A stretch of DNA of 12,009 nt from assembly GCA_029879595.1 (NCBI GenBank), contig JAOUPZ010000058.1, positions 1 to 12,009 on the forward strand. Reading direction: 5' to 3'. Origin of the DNA: Deltaproteobacteria bacterium. GTDB taxonomy: Bacteria; SAR324; JACQKK01. The notes under the pieces were generated by a model. The model saw nothing but the letters and a program-made list of their open reading frames with translations. It was not told the origin of the DNA and made no database searches. Positions 5,764-12,009 of this stretch are shown piece by piece (position 1 is the first letter of the stretch; each line of letters opens with the position of its first letter). The position numbers and the translations under genes were made by a program.

Positions 5764-6624
5764 CTACTCCCCCTCCCGCTCCAGAATCTTGCGCATGGTT
5801 TCCAGAAGCCCCGGCCGGAACTCGGCGCGGGAAAGCGCATACTCGATGACCGCCTCCAGGTAGCCCCCGGGAGAGCCCACATCCAGCAGCCGCCCCTGGA
5901 ACCGGCAGACCGAAACAAGCCCCCGCCCGGCCAGCAGGTTGATGGCCTCGGTCTGGGTGAACTCGCCCCCGGTGAATCCCTTGCGGCTTTCCCGCAGGGC
6001 ATCAAACAAGTCGGGGGTATACAGATAGCGCCCATAGCCCACCAGCCGGCTGGGCTCCGTGCCGGGAGCCGGTTTTTCCACCATCCGGCGCACCATCTCC
6101 CCGGCGGAGGAATCTTCGGTGGCCATCACCCCGTAGCGTGAGATATCCCCCTGGAGCTTTTCCTGGCCGGCCAGCACCGTGCAGCCGGTCCGGCGGAAGG
6201 TCTCAATAAGCTGCCCGGAAAGCGAGGGGCCGCTCAGCAGCACATCATCCGGATAGGCCACCACAAACGGGGAATCCCCCGCAAAGGGCTCCACCAGCAT
6301 CAGGGCATCCCCCGTGCCGGCCATCTGGTTTTGCCGCACGAAGAACACATTCAGGTCCGGATGGGCGATTTTCGCCAGCTTCTTTCCGGCCCCCTCGGCC
6401 CCAAAAGCGGCCTCAAGCTCCATTTCCCGGTCGAAGTAGTCCTCCAGCGCCTTCTTGCGCCGCGAGGTGACGATGAGGATATCCTTTATGCCGGCCTGGA
6501 TCATCTCATCCACGATCAGGGAAATGGCCGGGGTATCCACCAGGGGAAACATCTCCTTGGGGATGGTCTTTGTGGCGGGCAGAAAACGGGTTCCGTATCC
6601 CGCCGCCAGTATCACTCCTTTCAT
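5764..6624 (-). CDS. galU: UTP--glucose-1-phosphate uridylyltransferase (GalU-type)
   Basis: Cytosolic enzyme that makes UDP-glucose from UTP and glucose-1-phosphate, supplying LPS, capsule or glycogen precursors. The 286-residue chain begins with the nucleotide-binding loop LAAGYGTRFLPATKTIPKEM (residues 6-25) followed by FPLVDTP. It also has YPDDVLL (124-130), VEKP with E183/K184, and GRYLYTPDLFDAL. The length is typical. Three motifs depart from the common GalU form: GTGDAL (103-108) where GLGHAV is usual, FTQTEA (222-227) where QLTDA is usual, and DVGSPGGY with Pro-Gly replacing the Lys-Leu of E. coli. AAGGG lies before the ATG. It follows mgtE by 48 bases and probably shares its transcript. 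A related sugar-nucleotidyltransferase with another substrate is the alternative. Confidence 0.88.
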   Translation of the reverse strand: MKGVILAAGYGTRFLPATKTIPKEMFPLVDTPAISLIVDEMIQAGIKDILIVTSRRKKALEDYFDREMELEAAFGAEGAGKKLAKIAHPDLNVFFVRQNQMAGTGDALMLVEPFAGDSPFVVAYPDDVLLSGPSLSGQLIETFRRTGCTVLAGQEKLQGDISRYGVMATEDSSAGEMVRRMVEKPAPGTEPSRLVGYGRYLYTPDLFDALRESRKGFTGGEFTQTEAINLLAGRGLVSVCRFQGRLLDVGSPGGYLEAVIEYALSRAEFRPGLLETMRKILEREGE

Positions 6625-6672
6625 ACGCAGCCCTTGAGTCCGGTGTGTGTACAGGTTTTCCCAGGAAACATA

Positions 6673-8028
6673 TCAGAACAAAAGCGCGTGGGCCACCAGC
6701 AGATAAATGAGAATGCCCATTATGTCGTTCATCGTGGTCAGAAACGGCCCCGTGGCCAGCGCGGGGTCATAGTCCAGCCGCCTGAGCACCATGGGTATGC
6801 TGATCCCGATGCCCGAGGCGATCAGGATCGTGCACAGCAAGGCAAAGCCCGACACCAGGCCCAGCATCAGGTTGCCGGTGAGCAGCATGCCGCTGACGGC
6901 CAGCAGCCCTGAGAAAACCACCCCAATGGCCAGCGCCACCAGCATCTCGCGCATCAGCCGCCGCCAGAAATGGGCCAGCAGAACCTCACCGGTGGCCAGG
7001 CCGCGGATCACCAGCGAGGAGGACTGAATGCCGGTGTTGCCGCCCATGGCCATGATAACCGGGATAAAGAATGCCAACTGGGGCAGCAGCACCAGATACT
7101 CCTCCTTGGAGCGCAAAAAGATGGCGGAAACCAGCTGGCCCACAAAGGCCAGCATCAGCCAGGGGGCGCGCAGGCGAAAGCTGTGCACCAGCGAGGGCTC
7201 GTAGATGAACTCCCCCGGGTTTCCGGCCATGGTGGAAATATCCTCCAGGTGCTCCTCATGGATCACGTCAACCACATCGTCCACGGTAATCCTTCCAATG
7301 AGCCGCCCCTGAACGTCCACCACAGGCAGACTCACCAGGTCGTGATCCCTGACCAGCCGGCTTACCTCTTCCTGGTCCATGCTGGCCGGCACGCTGATTG
7401 GATCGGGCACCATCAGCTCACCGATCTTCTCGTCGGGCAGAGCCAGCAGCAGCTTCCAGGTGGGCACGGCCCCCACCAGCCGGCGGCGGGAATCCACCAC
7501 ATACACCGAGAAGAAGTCGTCCATGTCCACCCGGTCCACATAGGCCCGGATGGCCTTGACGGCCTGGGATACGTTGTCGGACTGACTCACCTTCACCGCG
7601 TCGGGGTCCATCAGCCCCCCGGCAGTGTCGGGGCCATAGCTGAGCAGGTGGGTCACCTCGGCGCGCATGGCCGGCCCCAGCCTTTGCAGCAGGGGTTCCA
7701 CCGCTTCCTCCGGCAGCAGGCCCACCAGGTCCGCCGCATCGTCCGGCTCCAGATGGCCCAGGTACTCGGCCAGCAGATCCGGCTTCATTTTGTCGAAAAG
7801 AATTTCCAGCGACGGGGTCCCCAGTTCCACCAGCACCTCGGATGCCTTCTCGTTGGTGAGCATATCCAGCAGCCTGAGCTGGTCCACCGCGCTGAAATGC
7901 AGCAGGGCCGCAGCCAGGTGAACACTCTCCTCGGTCTCCAGCAACTCTTTCAACCCGGCGGGGGACTCCTCTGCCAGGTATTTTCTGATGCTTTCTTCCA
8001 GGATTGTTGTATGTTCCTGCGCGTCCAT
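6673..8028 (-). CDS. mgtE: Magnesium transporter MgtE
   Basis: Inner-membrane Mg2+ channel, 451 residues, full length for the family. Domains in order are a helical N domain (about 1-130) and a CBS pair (about 139-258) that senses cytosolic Mg2+ and closes the pore. A linker leads to five membrane helices (about 286-450). The pore signature is clear: FIPVIMAMGGNTGIQSSS (321-338), RGLATGE, and DPALATGPFLTTMNDIMG (421-438). D435 matches the pore-lining Asp that binds Mg2+ in the Thermus thermophilus protein. The ATG at 8028 has only a weak ribosome binding site; no other start fits upstream before the frame loses similarity. The 5' leader has alternative hairpins that may regulate it. galU lies 48 bases downstream. 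Confidence 0.95.
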   Translation of the reverse strand: MDAQEHTTILEESIRKYLAEESPAGLKELLETEESVHLAAALLHFSAVDQLRLLDMLTNEKASEVLVELGTPSLEILFDKMKPDLLAEYLGHLEPDDAADLVGLLPEEAVEPLLQRLGPAMRAEVTHLLSYGPDTAGGLMDPDAVKVSQSDNVSQAVKAIRAYVDRVDMDDFFSVYVVDSRRRLVGAVPTWKLLLALPDEKIGELMVPDPISVPASMDQEEVSRLVRDHDLVSLPVVDVQGRLIGRITVDDVVDVIHEEHLEDISTMAGNPGEFIYEPSLVHSFRLRAPWLMLAFVGQLVSAIFLRSKEEYLVLLPQLAFFIPVIMAMGGNTGIQSSSLVIRGLATGEVLLAHFWRRLMREMLVALAIGVVFSGLLAVSGMLLTGNLMLGLVSGFALLCTILIASGIGISIPMVLRRLDYDPALATGPFLTTMNDIMGILIYLLVAHALLF

Positions 8029-8084
8029 GGGCTTGGCCGTAGGTATTGATGGGACGATTTTTTACAAAATAAACACAACCAAAA

Positions 8085-8135
8085 CCATGCCGCCTGAAGC
8101 ATTGTCCGGAGCATGGCAAAAGGCTCAGCGGCATG
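8085..8135 (-). promoter_or_regulatory. Candidate attenuator-like leader of mgtE (mutually exclusive hairpins)
   Basis: In the mRNA direction three segments occur: A = CATGCCGC (8135-8128), B = CCATGC (8116-8111) and C = GCGGCATGG (8093-8085). C can pair with A over 8 bp or with B over 6 bp, but not with both. The B:C form has an inner CCGGA/TCAGG extension with one mismatch. Directly after C the strand is U-rich (TTTTGGTTGTGTTTATTTTG, 8084-8065). This ends 36 bases before the ATG. The layout resembles a terminator/antiterminator switch. It does not match an M-box that I can recognise. Confidence 0.35.
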
Positions 8136-8171
8136 TACAGGCCGGCTGTTCCCGTATAAACCGATGGCCAT

Positions 8172-8197
8172 CCGGCCCCTTCAGGGGAAGGGGCCGG
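8172..8197 (-). terminator. Strong GC-rich hairpin downstream of the DUF3047 gene
   Basis: CCGGCCCCTT (8172-8181) and AAGGGGCCGG (8188-8197) are perfect 10-bp complements around a six-base loop, 49 bases after the stop at 8246. No U-run follows on the minus strand. It may be a Rho-independent-like stop of low efficiency or an exonuclease block that separates this transcript from mgtE. Confidence 0.45.
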
Positions 8198-8245
8198 CGG
8201 GGGTGAATGGCCGGAACGGATATCCGGATCGGATCGACCCTTTGA

Positions 8246-8986
8246 TCAGGACTTCTTGCGGAATATATTCCGGTAGAACGCCTCGGATTTATCCTGCACC
8301 GAATCGGAATCTATCTGCACGCCGATCACGGCCTTCTTTTTTGGCTCCGAGCCGAAAACCTTTTTGAAATCCTCCAGCATGTTCCTTTTTTCCTTGAGCC
8401 ACTTGCCGGTGCCGTCTTCCTTGCCTGTCCGGAGAATAAGATACCGGGCATCCTCGTTCTTGGTGCTGGTGATGGGGGTGTCCTTGGGGCCGTCGTTTTC
8501 ATAGATATAACACAGCGACTGGAACCCCGTGAGGCCCGGATTGACTATGAAGCACATGGCTCCTGCCTGGTCGTCGCGCTCCTTAACGCGCACGTCGCCC
8601 CTGGCGGGAAGCTTGTCGATCTTCCATTCCCATTCCAGTATGGGCCAATCCTTCACCTCAAACTCATCCTCTATGCCCACGGTAAAGGAGTTGTTCTTGC
8701 CGCTTTTCATGTGCAGGTAGTGTTCATCGGCGCTTTTATGAACGAACTGGAAGAAGTATGTATCCCCGCTGCCAAAGACCGGAGAGAACTTCTTGGAGTT
8801 CCACTTGCCGTAGGTACTGTTGGGTTTTATCGTCTTGTCAAAATCATCGAGCCGCAGGGCATCCTGGGCCCAGGCCGCAGGAATTGTGTTGAGCAGCAAC
8901 GCCGCGCCTAAAACCATGCCCACCCCACAGCCGGCCAGCCCACGCAACACACTTGCACTCTTAACGAATATTTTTTCACCTTTCAT
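8246..8986 (-). CDS. Exported DUF3047-family protein
   Basis: 246-residue protein with a signal peptide (MKGEKIFVK, then a hydrophobic core ending IPAAWA; cleavage likely before QDALRL). The mature part carries what I recognise as DUF3047 motifs: LEWEWKIDKLPARGDVRVKE (117-136) followed by RDDQAGAM, a WLKEKRNMLEDFKKVFG block (196-212), and GVQIDSDSVQDKSEAFYRNI near the end. Family function is unknown; a periplasmic beta-sandwich binding role is plausible but unproven. The frame is open to an ATG at 9022. I choose 8986 because GGAGGAGT precedes it and the signal peptide starts there. It follows the small membrane-protein gene by 59 bases, suggesting one operon. Confidence 0.87.
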   Translation of the reverse strand: MKGEKIFVKSASVLRGLAGCGVGMVLGAALLLNTIPAAWAQDALRLDDFDKTIKPNSTYGKWNSKKFSPVFGSGDTYFFQFVHKSADEHYLHMKSGKNNSFTVGIEDEFEVKDWPILEWEWKIDKLPARGDVRVKERDDQAGAMCFIVNPGLTGFQSLCYIYENDGPKDTPITSTKNEDARYLILRTGKEDGTGKWLKEKRNMLEDFKKVFGSEPKKKAVIGVQIDSDSVQDKSEAFYRNIFRKKS

Positions 8987-9045
8987 GCAGATACTCCTCC
9001 GTCTTGAAGTATGAACACCCACCTTTGGCGGGAATGTTTACTGGA

Positions 9046-9375
9046 TCAGGCAGCCGGACCTCCCTCACCGGACCGCATTCCCCGGATGAGGAAAAACAGC
9101 CCCAGTCCGACAATACCCAGCGCGGTCAGCCACAACAGCCACTCCACCGGTTTCCGTAAAAACCAGAACGCCACCCCTACCAGAACAAATATCAGACCCT
9201 CCTTGTACTGCTTTTGAACAATTCGGTAAATGCCATAGGCCCCGATGGCCAGTGGGGCGGACCAGGGGAGAACCCAGGTCAAAAGCACCATCACGGCGCC
9301 CGTGATCAAAAGGGCCGTGCCGCGCCCGATATCCTGATCCCTCGGGCTTACAATTTCGTATTCAATCTCGTTCAT
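9046..9375 (-). CDS. Small multi-spanning membrane protein of unknown function
   Basis: 109-residue protein with a short acidic, polar N-terminus (MNEIEYEIVSPRDQDIGRG) and three to four membrane segments: about 19-36, 38-52, 58-74 and 76-97. The tail is charged (RGMRSGEGGPAA). AGGAA lies just before the ATG, and the frame has no better start. No family is recognised. It lies upstream of the DUF3047 gene and probably shares its transcript. A TATGAT at 9437-9432 on the minus strand could be its -10 box, but no -35 is obvious. Confidence 0.75.
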   Translation of the reverse strand: MNEIEYEIVSPRDQDIGRGTALLITGAVMVLLTWVLPWSAPLAIGAYGIYRIVQKQYKEGLIFVLVGVAFWFLRKPVEWLLWLTALGIVGLGLFFLIRGMRSGEGGPAA

Positions 9376-9540
9376 TTCCTGATCTTCCTTGCCTTTGCAC
9401 CGGATTGCCGGAATGGGCGGCCCGGCTTTTTATCATAACCCCCGCGGGTCCGCCGCTCCCAGCCCGCCGGCAGGTAATACGCCACCGGCCAACTGCCGGA
9501 ACACCCGCCCTTGCCGAAACTCATGACAACGCCCCAAGCA

Positions 9541-9570
9541 TTGGCTATGGTGAGGGTCAGTAGTTATGAC
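9541..9570 (+). promoter_or_regulatory. Weak candidate promoter for the ThyX-like gene
   Basis: TTGGCT (9541-9546), an 18-base spacer and TATGAC (9565-9570) lie about 98 bases before the GTG start at 9668. Both hexamers match the consensus only partly. The segment 9540-9610 is clearly more AT-rich than the flanking genes, as expected for a control region. No other gene is supported in the 292-base gap. Confidence 0.25.
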
Positions 9571-9667
9571 TTTATCACAGTGTTAAAGATTAGAACAAAA
9601 ACATTCGGTATCCCTGCAGACCCAGAACTGCTGAAATCATCCTTATCAGAAGCACCGGAGAATTACC

Positions 9668-11362
9668 GTGAAACAAAGCCCTCCAGACCACCTGGCCGGA
9701 TTGCCTGCCCAGCGCCGCTTCGATGAGCGTGAAAAGGCGCTGCTTGCGCCCTATGTAACCAGCACGGACGGACCCGTGTTTGTACTTACGAACCTGCCGG
9801 AGGTGATCAAGGGCGCCCTGTTTTCCCGCTACTCACGCTCTGCACTTGGTTTGAGGGAGCTGCTGCTCAAGGAGTTCATAGATGATCCTGAATCGGCCTT
9901 CAAGGAAATAGCCGGGTCGCCCGAAGAGACAGCATCCGGGGCTCAAGGGGCCGCCGCCACTGCCGCCGACCGGTATCTGGCGGTGGAGAAGGCCCAGGGG
10001 TTTTACGACCGGATACTGGACGGCTACGGCGATGATTCCATCGGGGAACTGGGCGGAGCCCATCTGGCCCTGGAGGATGTTTCCATGATCGCCACCAAGG
10101 TGCTGGAGGACGCCCGTATCGGAGGATCGCCGCTGGAAAAGTCCACCCGCTATGTCTCCTTTGCCGAACCCCGCCAGGGAGAGTTCCTGTTCTACAAGGA
10201 GCCCACCCTGCTGGCCTCTCCGCACCGCCAGCGCTATCTGGACACCTGCCGGAGACTGTTCGAGACCTATCGGGACCTGCAGGAGCCCCTGATAAATTTC
10301 ATCACCGGGGAAGTGCCGCGCCCGGAAAACATCAGCGAGGGCGCGTGGAAGCGCTCGGTGCGGGCCCGGGCCCTGGATGCCCTGCGGGGATTGCTGCCCG
10401 CAGCCACCCTCACCAACATGGGTATTTTCGCCAACGGGCGCTTTTTTGAAACCCTGCTGGCGGGACTGCGCCGGCAAGCCCTGTCCGAGTTGCAGGCCAT
10501 CGGCGGCGCGGCGCGCAATGAACTGCACAAGGTGATCCCGTCTTTCATCCGCCGGGCCGACCCGGAGCACCCGCACTTCGACGGCTTCACCGGGTATGAG
10601 AACCGCCTGCGGGAACATGTTGCCTCACTGGCTGGCCGGCTTGCGGCGAGCGGCGGGGAACCGCCCGGCGCGGCGGAGCGGCGGGAAGTGGAGCTGATCT
10701 GGCACGATCCAGATGCGGGCCGCAAGGTGCTGGCTGCGTTGGCCTATCCGGACCACAGCGGCCCCCTGGGGCTGTTGCAGGATTCCCTGCTCAGGATGGC
10801 CCCGGATGAACGGCAGGAGGTTTTCTCAAAGCTGGGGCAGGCCCGCACCAACCGGCGGCACAAGCCCCCACGCGCCTTTGAGCTGGCCTTTTTCAGCTTT
10901 GATCTTTTGGGGGACTTCGGGATGTACCGCGACATGCACCGTCACCGCATGCTTACCCAGCAACGGCAAATGCTGAGCACTCGGCACGGCTTCGTGACCC
11001 CGGAGGAACTGCCCCTGGCCGGGCTGGAAGGGCCCTACCGTGAGGTCATGGAGCAGGCCGCCGAGACCTACGAGGCCATCGCCGCGGATTTCCCACTCCA
11101 GGCTCAGTATGTGGTGCCCATGGCCTATCGCATCCGCTGGCATATGCACATAAACCTCAGGGCGCTGATCTGGCTGGTGGAACTGCGCTCCTCGCCCCAG
11201 GGTCACCCCGCCTACCGCAAGATGGCCCAGCAGATGTACCACCGCGTGGCCGAGGCCCTGCCGGAGTTCGCGCCTCTGTTCGGGTTCGTGGACCTGGAGG
11301 ACTACCCCCTGGGACGCCTGGGCGCCGAGCAGCGCAGCGAGGATAAGCGCTCAGGGAAGTAA
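9668..11362 (+). CDS. Double-domain ThyX-related protein (FAD-dependent thymidylate synthase superfamily)
   Basis: 564-residue protein built of two ThyX-like halves. Classical ThyX is about 220-250 residues, acts as a tetramer and methylates dUMP using FAD and folate; its motif is RHR-x7-S. Half one (about 30-290) has GDDSIGELGGAHLALEDVSM, then A149-R150-I151-x7-S159-T-R161-Y162: spacing and the S-x-RY end are kept, RHR is lost. A degenerate helix NGRFFETL (256-263) follows. Half two (about 395-545) has R425-H426-R427-x9-S437-T-R439, keeping RHR but with two extra residues. It then has the helix INLRALIWLVELRSSP (495-510), close to the ThyX C-terminal helix, but GHPAYR replaces HAQWEI. Start is GTG with GGAG eight bases upstream. 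A moonlighting or altered flavoenzyme is possible; thymidylate synthesis is not assured. Stand-alone, convergent with the kinase. Confidence 0.85.
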   Translation: MKQSPPDHLAGLPAQRRFDEREKALLAPYVTSTDGPVFVLTNLPEVIKGALFSRYSRSALGLRELLLKEFIDDPESAFKEIAGSPEETASGAQGAAATAADRYLAVEKAQGFYDRILDGYGDDSIGELGGAHLALEDVSMIATKVLEDARIGGSPLEKSTRYVSFAEPRQGEFLFYKEPTLLASPHRQRYLDTCRRLFETYRDLQEPLINFITGEVPRPENISEGAWKRSVRARALDALRGLLPAATLTNMGIFANGRFFETLLAGLRRQALSELQAIGGAARNELHKVIPSFIRRADPEHPHFDGFTGYENRLREHVASLAGRLAASGGEPPGAAERREVELIWHDPDAGRKVLAALAYPDHSGPLGLLQDSLLRMAPDERQEVFSKLGQARTNRRHKPPRAFELAFFSFDLLGDFGMYRDMHRHRMLTQQRQMLSTRHGFVTPEELPLAGLEGPYREVMEQAAETYEAIAADFPLQAQYVVPMAYRIRWHMHINLRALIWLVELRSSPQGHPAYRKMAQQMYHRVAEALPEFAPLFGFVDLEDYPLGRLGAEQRSEDKRSGK

Positions 11363-11405
11363 CCCGGATAAGACCGCCCGGCACATGAACCACCTGTTCG
11401 GGCCT

Positions 11406-12009
11406 TCAGGAGGACACATCGCGCAGTGTTCTCAGCAGATCCACCGGCATGAAGGGCTTGCGGATCAGACTCAGGCTGTGCTTTTCCAGAAACTCCTGAC
11501 TCAGTTCCTGCCCCGGGTAGCCGGTGCACAGGATGATCGGCAGGTCCGGCTCCTTCTCGTGGAGTTTCTCCACCACCTCCCGCCCGCCCATGCCCGGCAT
11601 GACCATGTCCAGGACGACCAGGTCCACCCTGGGCTCGGCCGCGGAAAACATTTTCAGAGCCTCCTCCCCGTTGGGAGCCTGGATAACGCTGTAGCCCGCC
11701 TTTTCCAGCAGACCGGCCAGCAGTATCCGCACCCGTTCCTCATCCTCGGCCAGCAGAACAGTGCCCGTTCCGTTCAGGTCGGTCAGCGATTCCGCTTTTT
11801 CCGTGACTGGCAGTTCGGAAAGCTCGATCCGGGGCAGATACAGTTTGAATAACGCCCCCCGCCCGGTATCGCTCTCCACCTTCACCATTCCTTTGTGCTG
11901 GCGCATTATCCCATAAACCATGGACAGGCCCAGCCCGGAGCCCTTGCCGATTTCCTTGGTGGTGAAAAAGGGCTCGAATATGTGTGGCTGCAGTTCCTTT
12001 TGTATCCCC
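11406..12009 (-). CDS. Hybrid sensor histidine kinase, C-terminal part (HATPase end plus receiver)
   Basis: 200 visible residues; the N-terminus with sensor and phosphoacceptor domains lies beyond the right edge. The ATP-binding domain end shows the F box (FEPFFTTKE) and G2 box (GKGSGLGLSMVYG), and the fold closes with GALFKLYLPR. A short linker leads to a receiver domain with the acidic pocket AEDEE, the phosphoacceptor Asp in LDMVMPG (codon at 11607-11609), Thr in CTGYPG and Lys in RKPF. The receiver looks complete and competent. Such fused receivers either pass the phosphate to an Hpt/second regulator or tune the kinase. The frame opens at the edge (codon boundary at 12008), so the start is not seen. 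The stop is 43 bases from the converging ThyX-like gene. What it senses is unknown. Confidence 0.92.
   Translation of the reverse strand, partial: GIQKELQPHIFEPFFTTKEIGKGSGLGLSMVYGIMRQHKGMVKVESDTGRGALFKLYLPRIELSELPVTEKAESLTDLNGTGTVLLAEDEERVRILLAGLLEKAGYSVIQAPNGEEALKMFSAAEPRVDLVVLDMVMPGMGGREVVEKLHEKEPDLPIILCTGYPGQELSQEFLEKHSLSLIRKPFMPVDLLRTLRDVSS

Noticed and set aside
5535..6035. Minus-strand frame giving RDLNPRPQPWQGCALPLSYS across the tRNA, extending over the galU end.
   Set aside because: Also an antisense-tRNA artefact. Its upper part is a shifted frame of galU and crosses the strong terminator.
6970..8049. 359-codon plus-strand frame opposite mgtE, rich in His and Gln.
   Set aside because: Mirror frame of a real gene. 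Composition is skewed and no motif is found.
8217..8226. Short palindrome CGGATATCCG downstream of the DUF3047 gene.
   Set aside because: Too short and without a U-tract or context; chance is likely in GC-rich DNA.
8029..8245. Mg2+-sensing M-box riboswitch upstream of mgtE.
   Set aside because: I could not recognise the conserved M-box elements by eye. Only alternative hairpins with a U-rich tail are supported, so I call it attenuator-like rather than an M-box.
8987..9022. N-terminal extension of the DUF3047 protein to an ATG at 9022.
   Set aside because: GGAGGAGT precedes the ATG at 8986, and the added Arg-rich stretch would lie before the signal peptide.
9511..9726. 71-codon plus-strand frame over the start of the ThyX-like gene.
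   Set aside because: It runs into the ThyX-like coding region in another frame and has no ribosome binding site or motif.

Overview
The window looks like ordinary chromosome from a GC-rich Gram-negative bacterium. Two exported proteins look like outer-membrane beta-barrels (one ends in a C-terminal Phe). The hybrid histidine kinase, the DUF3047 protein, MgtE and a tRNA gene without an encoded CCA would all fit a deltaproteobacterial (Desulfobacterota-type) or related lineage. That placement is inference, not proof. I see no insertion sequence, phage gene, integrase, CRISPR array or rRNA.

Layout, left to right. (1) A membrane-anchored protein of unknown function runs off the left edge on the minus strand, behind a plausible sigma70 promoter. 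(2) tag (3-methyladenine DNA glycosylase I, minus) and a YihY/BrkB-family inner-membrane protein (plus) diverge from a 311-base intergenic region. That region holds a tandem 11-bp repeat, a 9-bp inverted repeat and a ten-codon mini-ORF overlapping the yihY-like start. (3) An exported barrel-like protein (minus) converges on the YihY gene, and is followed by a membrane-anchored alpha/beta hydrolase (minus). (4) A second exported, probably barrel-forming protein (plus) is followed by a single tRNA-Gly(GCC) with its own strong promoter and a strong, probably bidirectional terminator. (5) A minus-strand block holds mgtE then galU (probable operon) and, upstream, a small membrane protein and a DUF3047 exported protein (probable second operon). 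The mgtE leader has two mutually exclusive hairpins followed by a U-rich tract. (6) A 564-residue plus-strand protein made of two ThyX-type halves. (7) The C-terminal end of a hybrid sensor histidine kinase (minus) leaves the right edge.

Most genes are housekeeping: DNA alkylation repair, Mg2+ uptake, UDP-glucose synthesis, a tRNA, envelope proteins. The most unusual item is the double ThyX protein. Its first half keeps the spacing and the Ser/Arg-Tyr end of the flavin/dUMP motif but has lost the RHR triad. Its second half keeps RHR but has two extra residues before the Ser. The mgtE leader is the most interesting non-coding segment.
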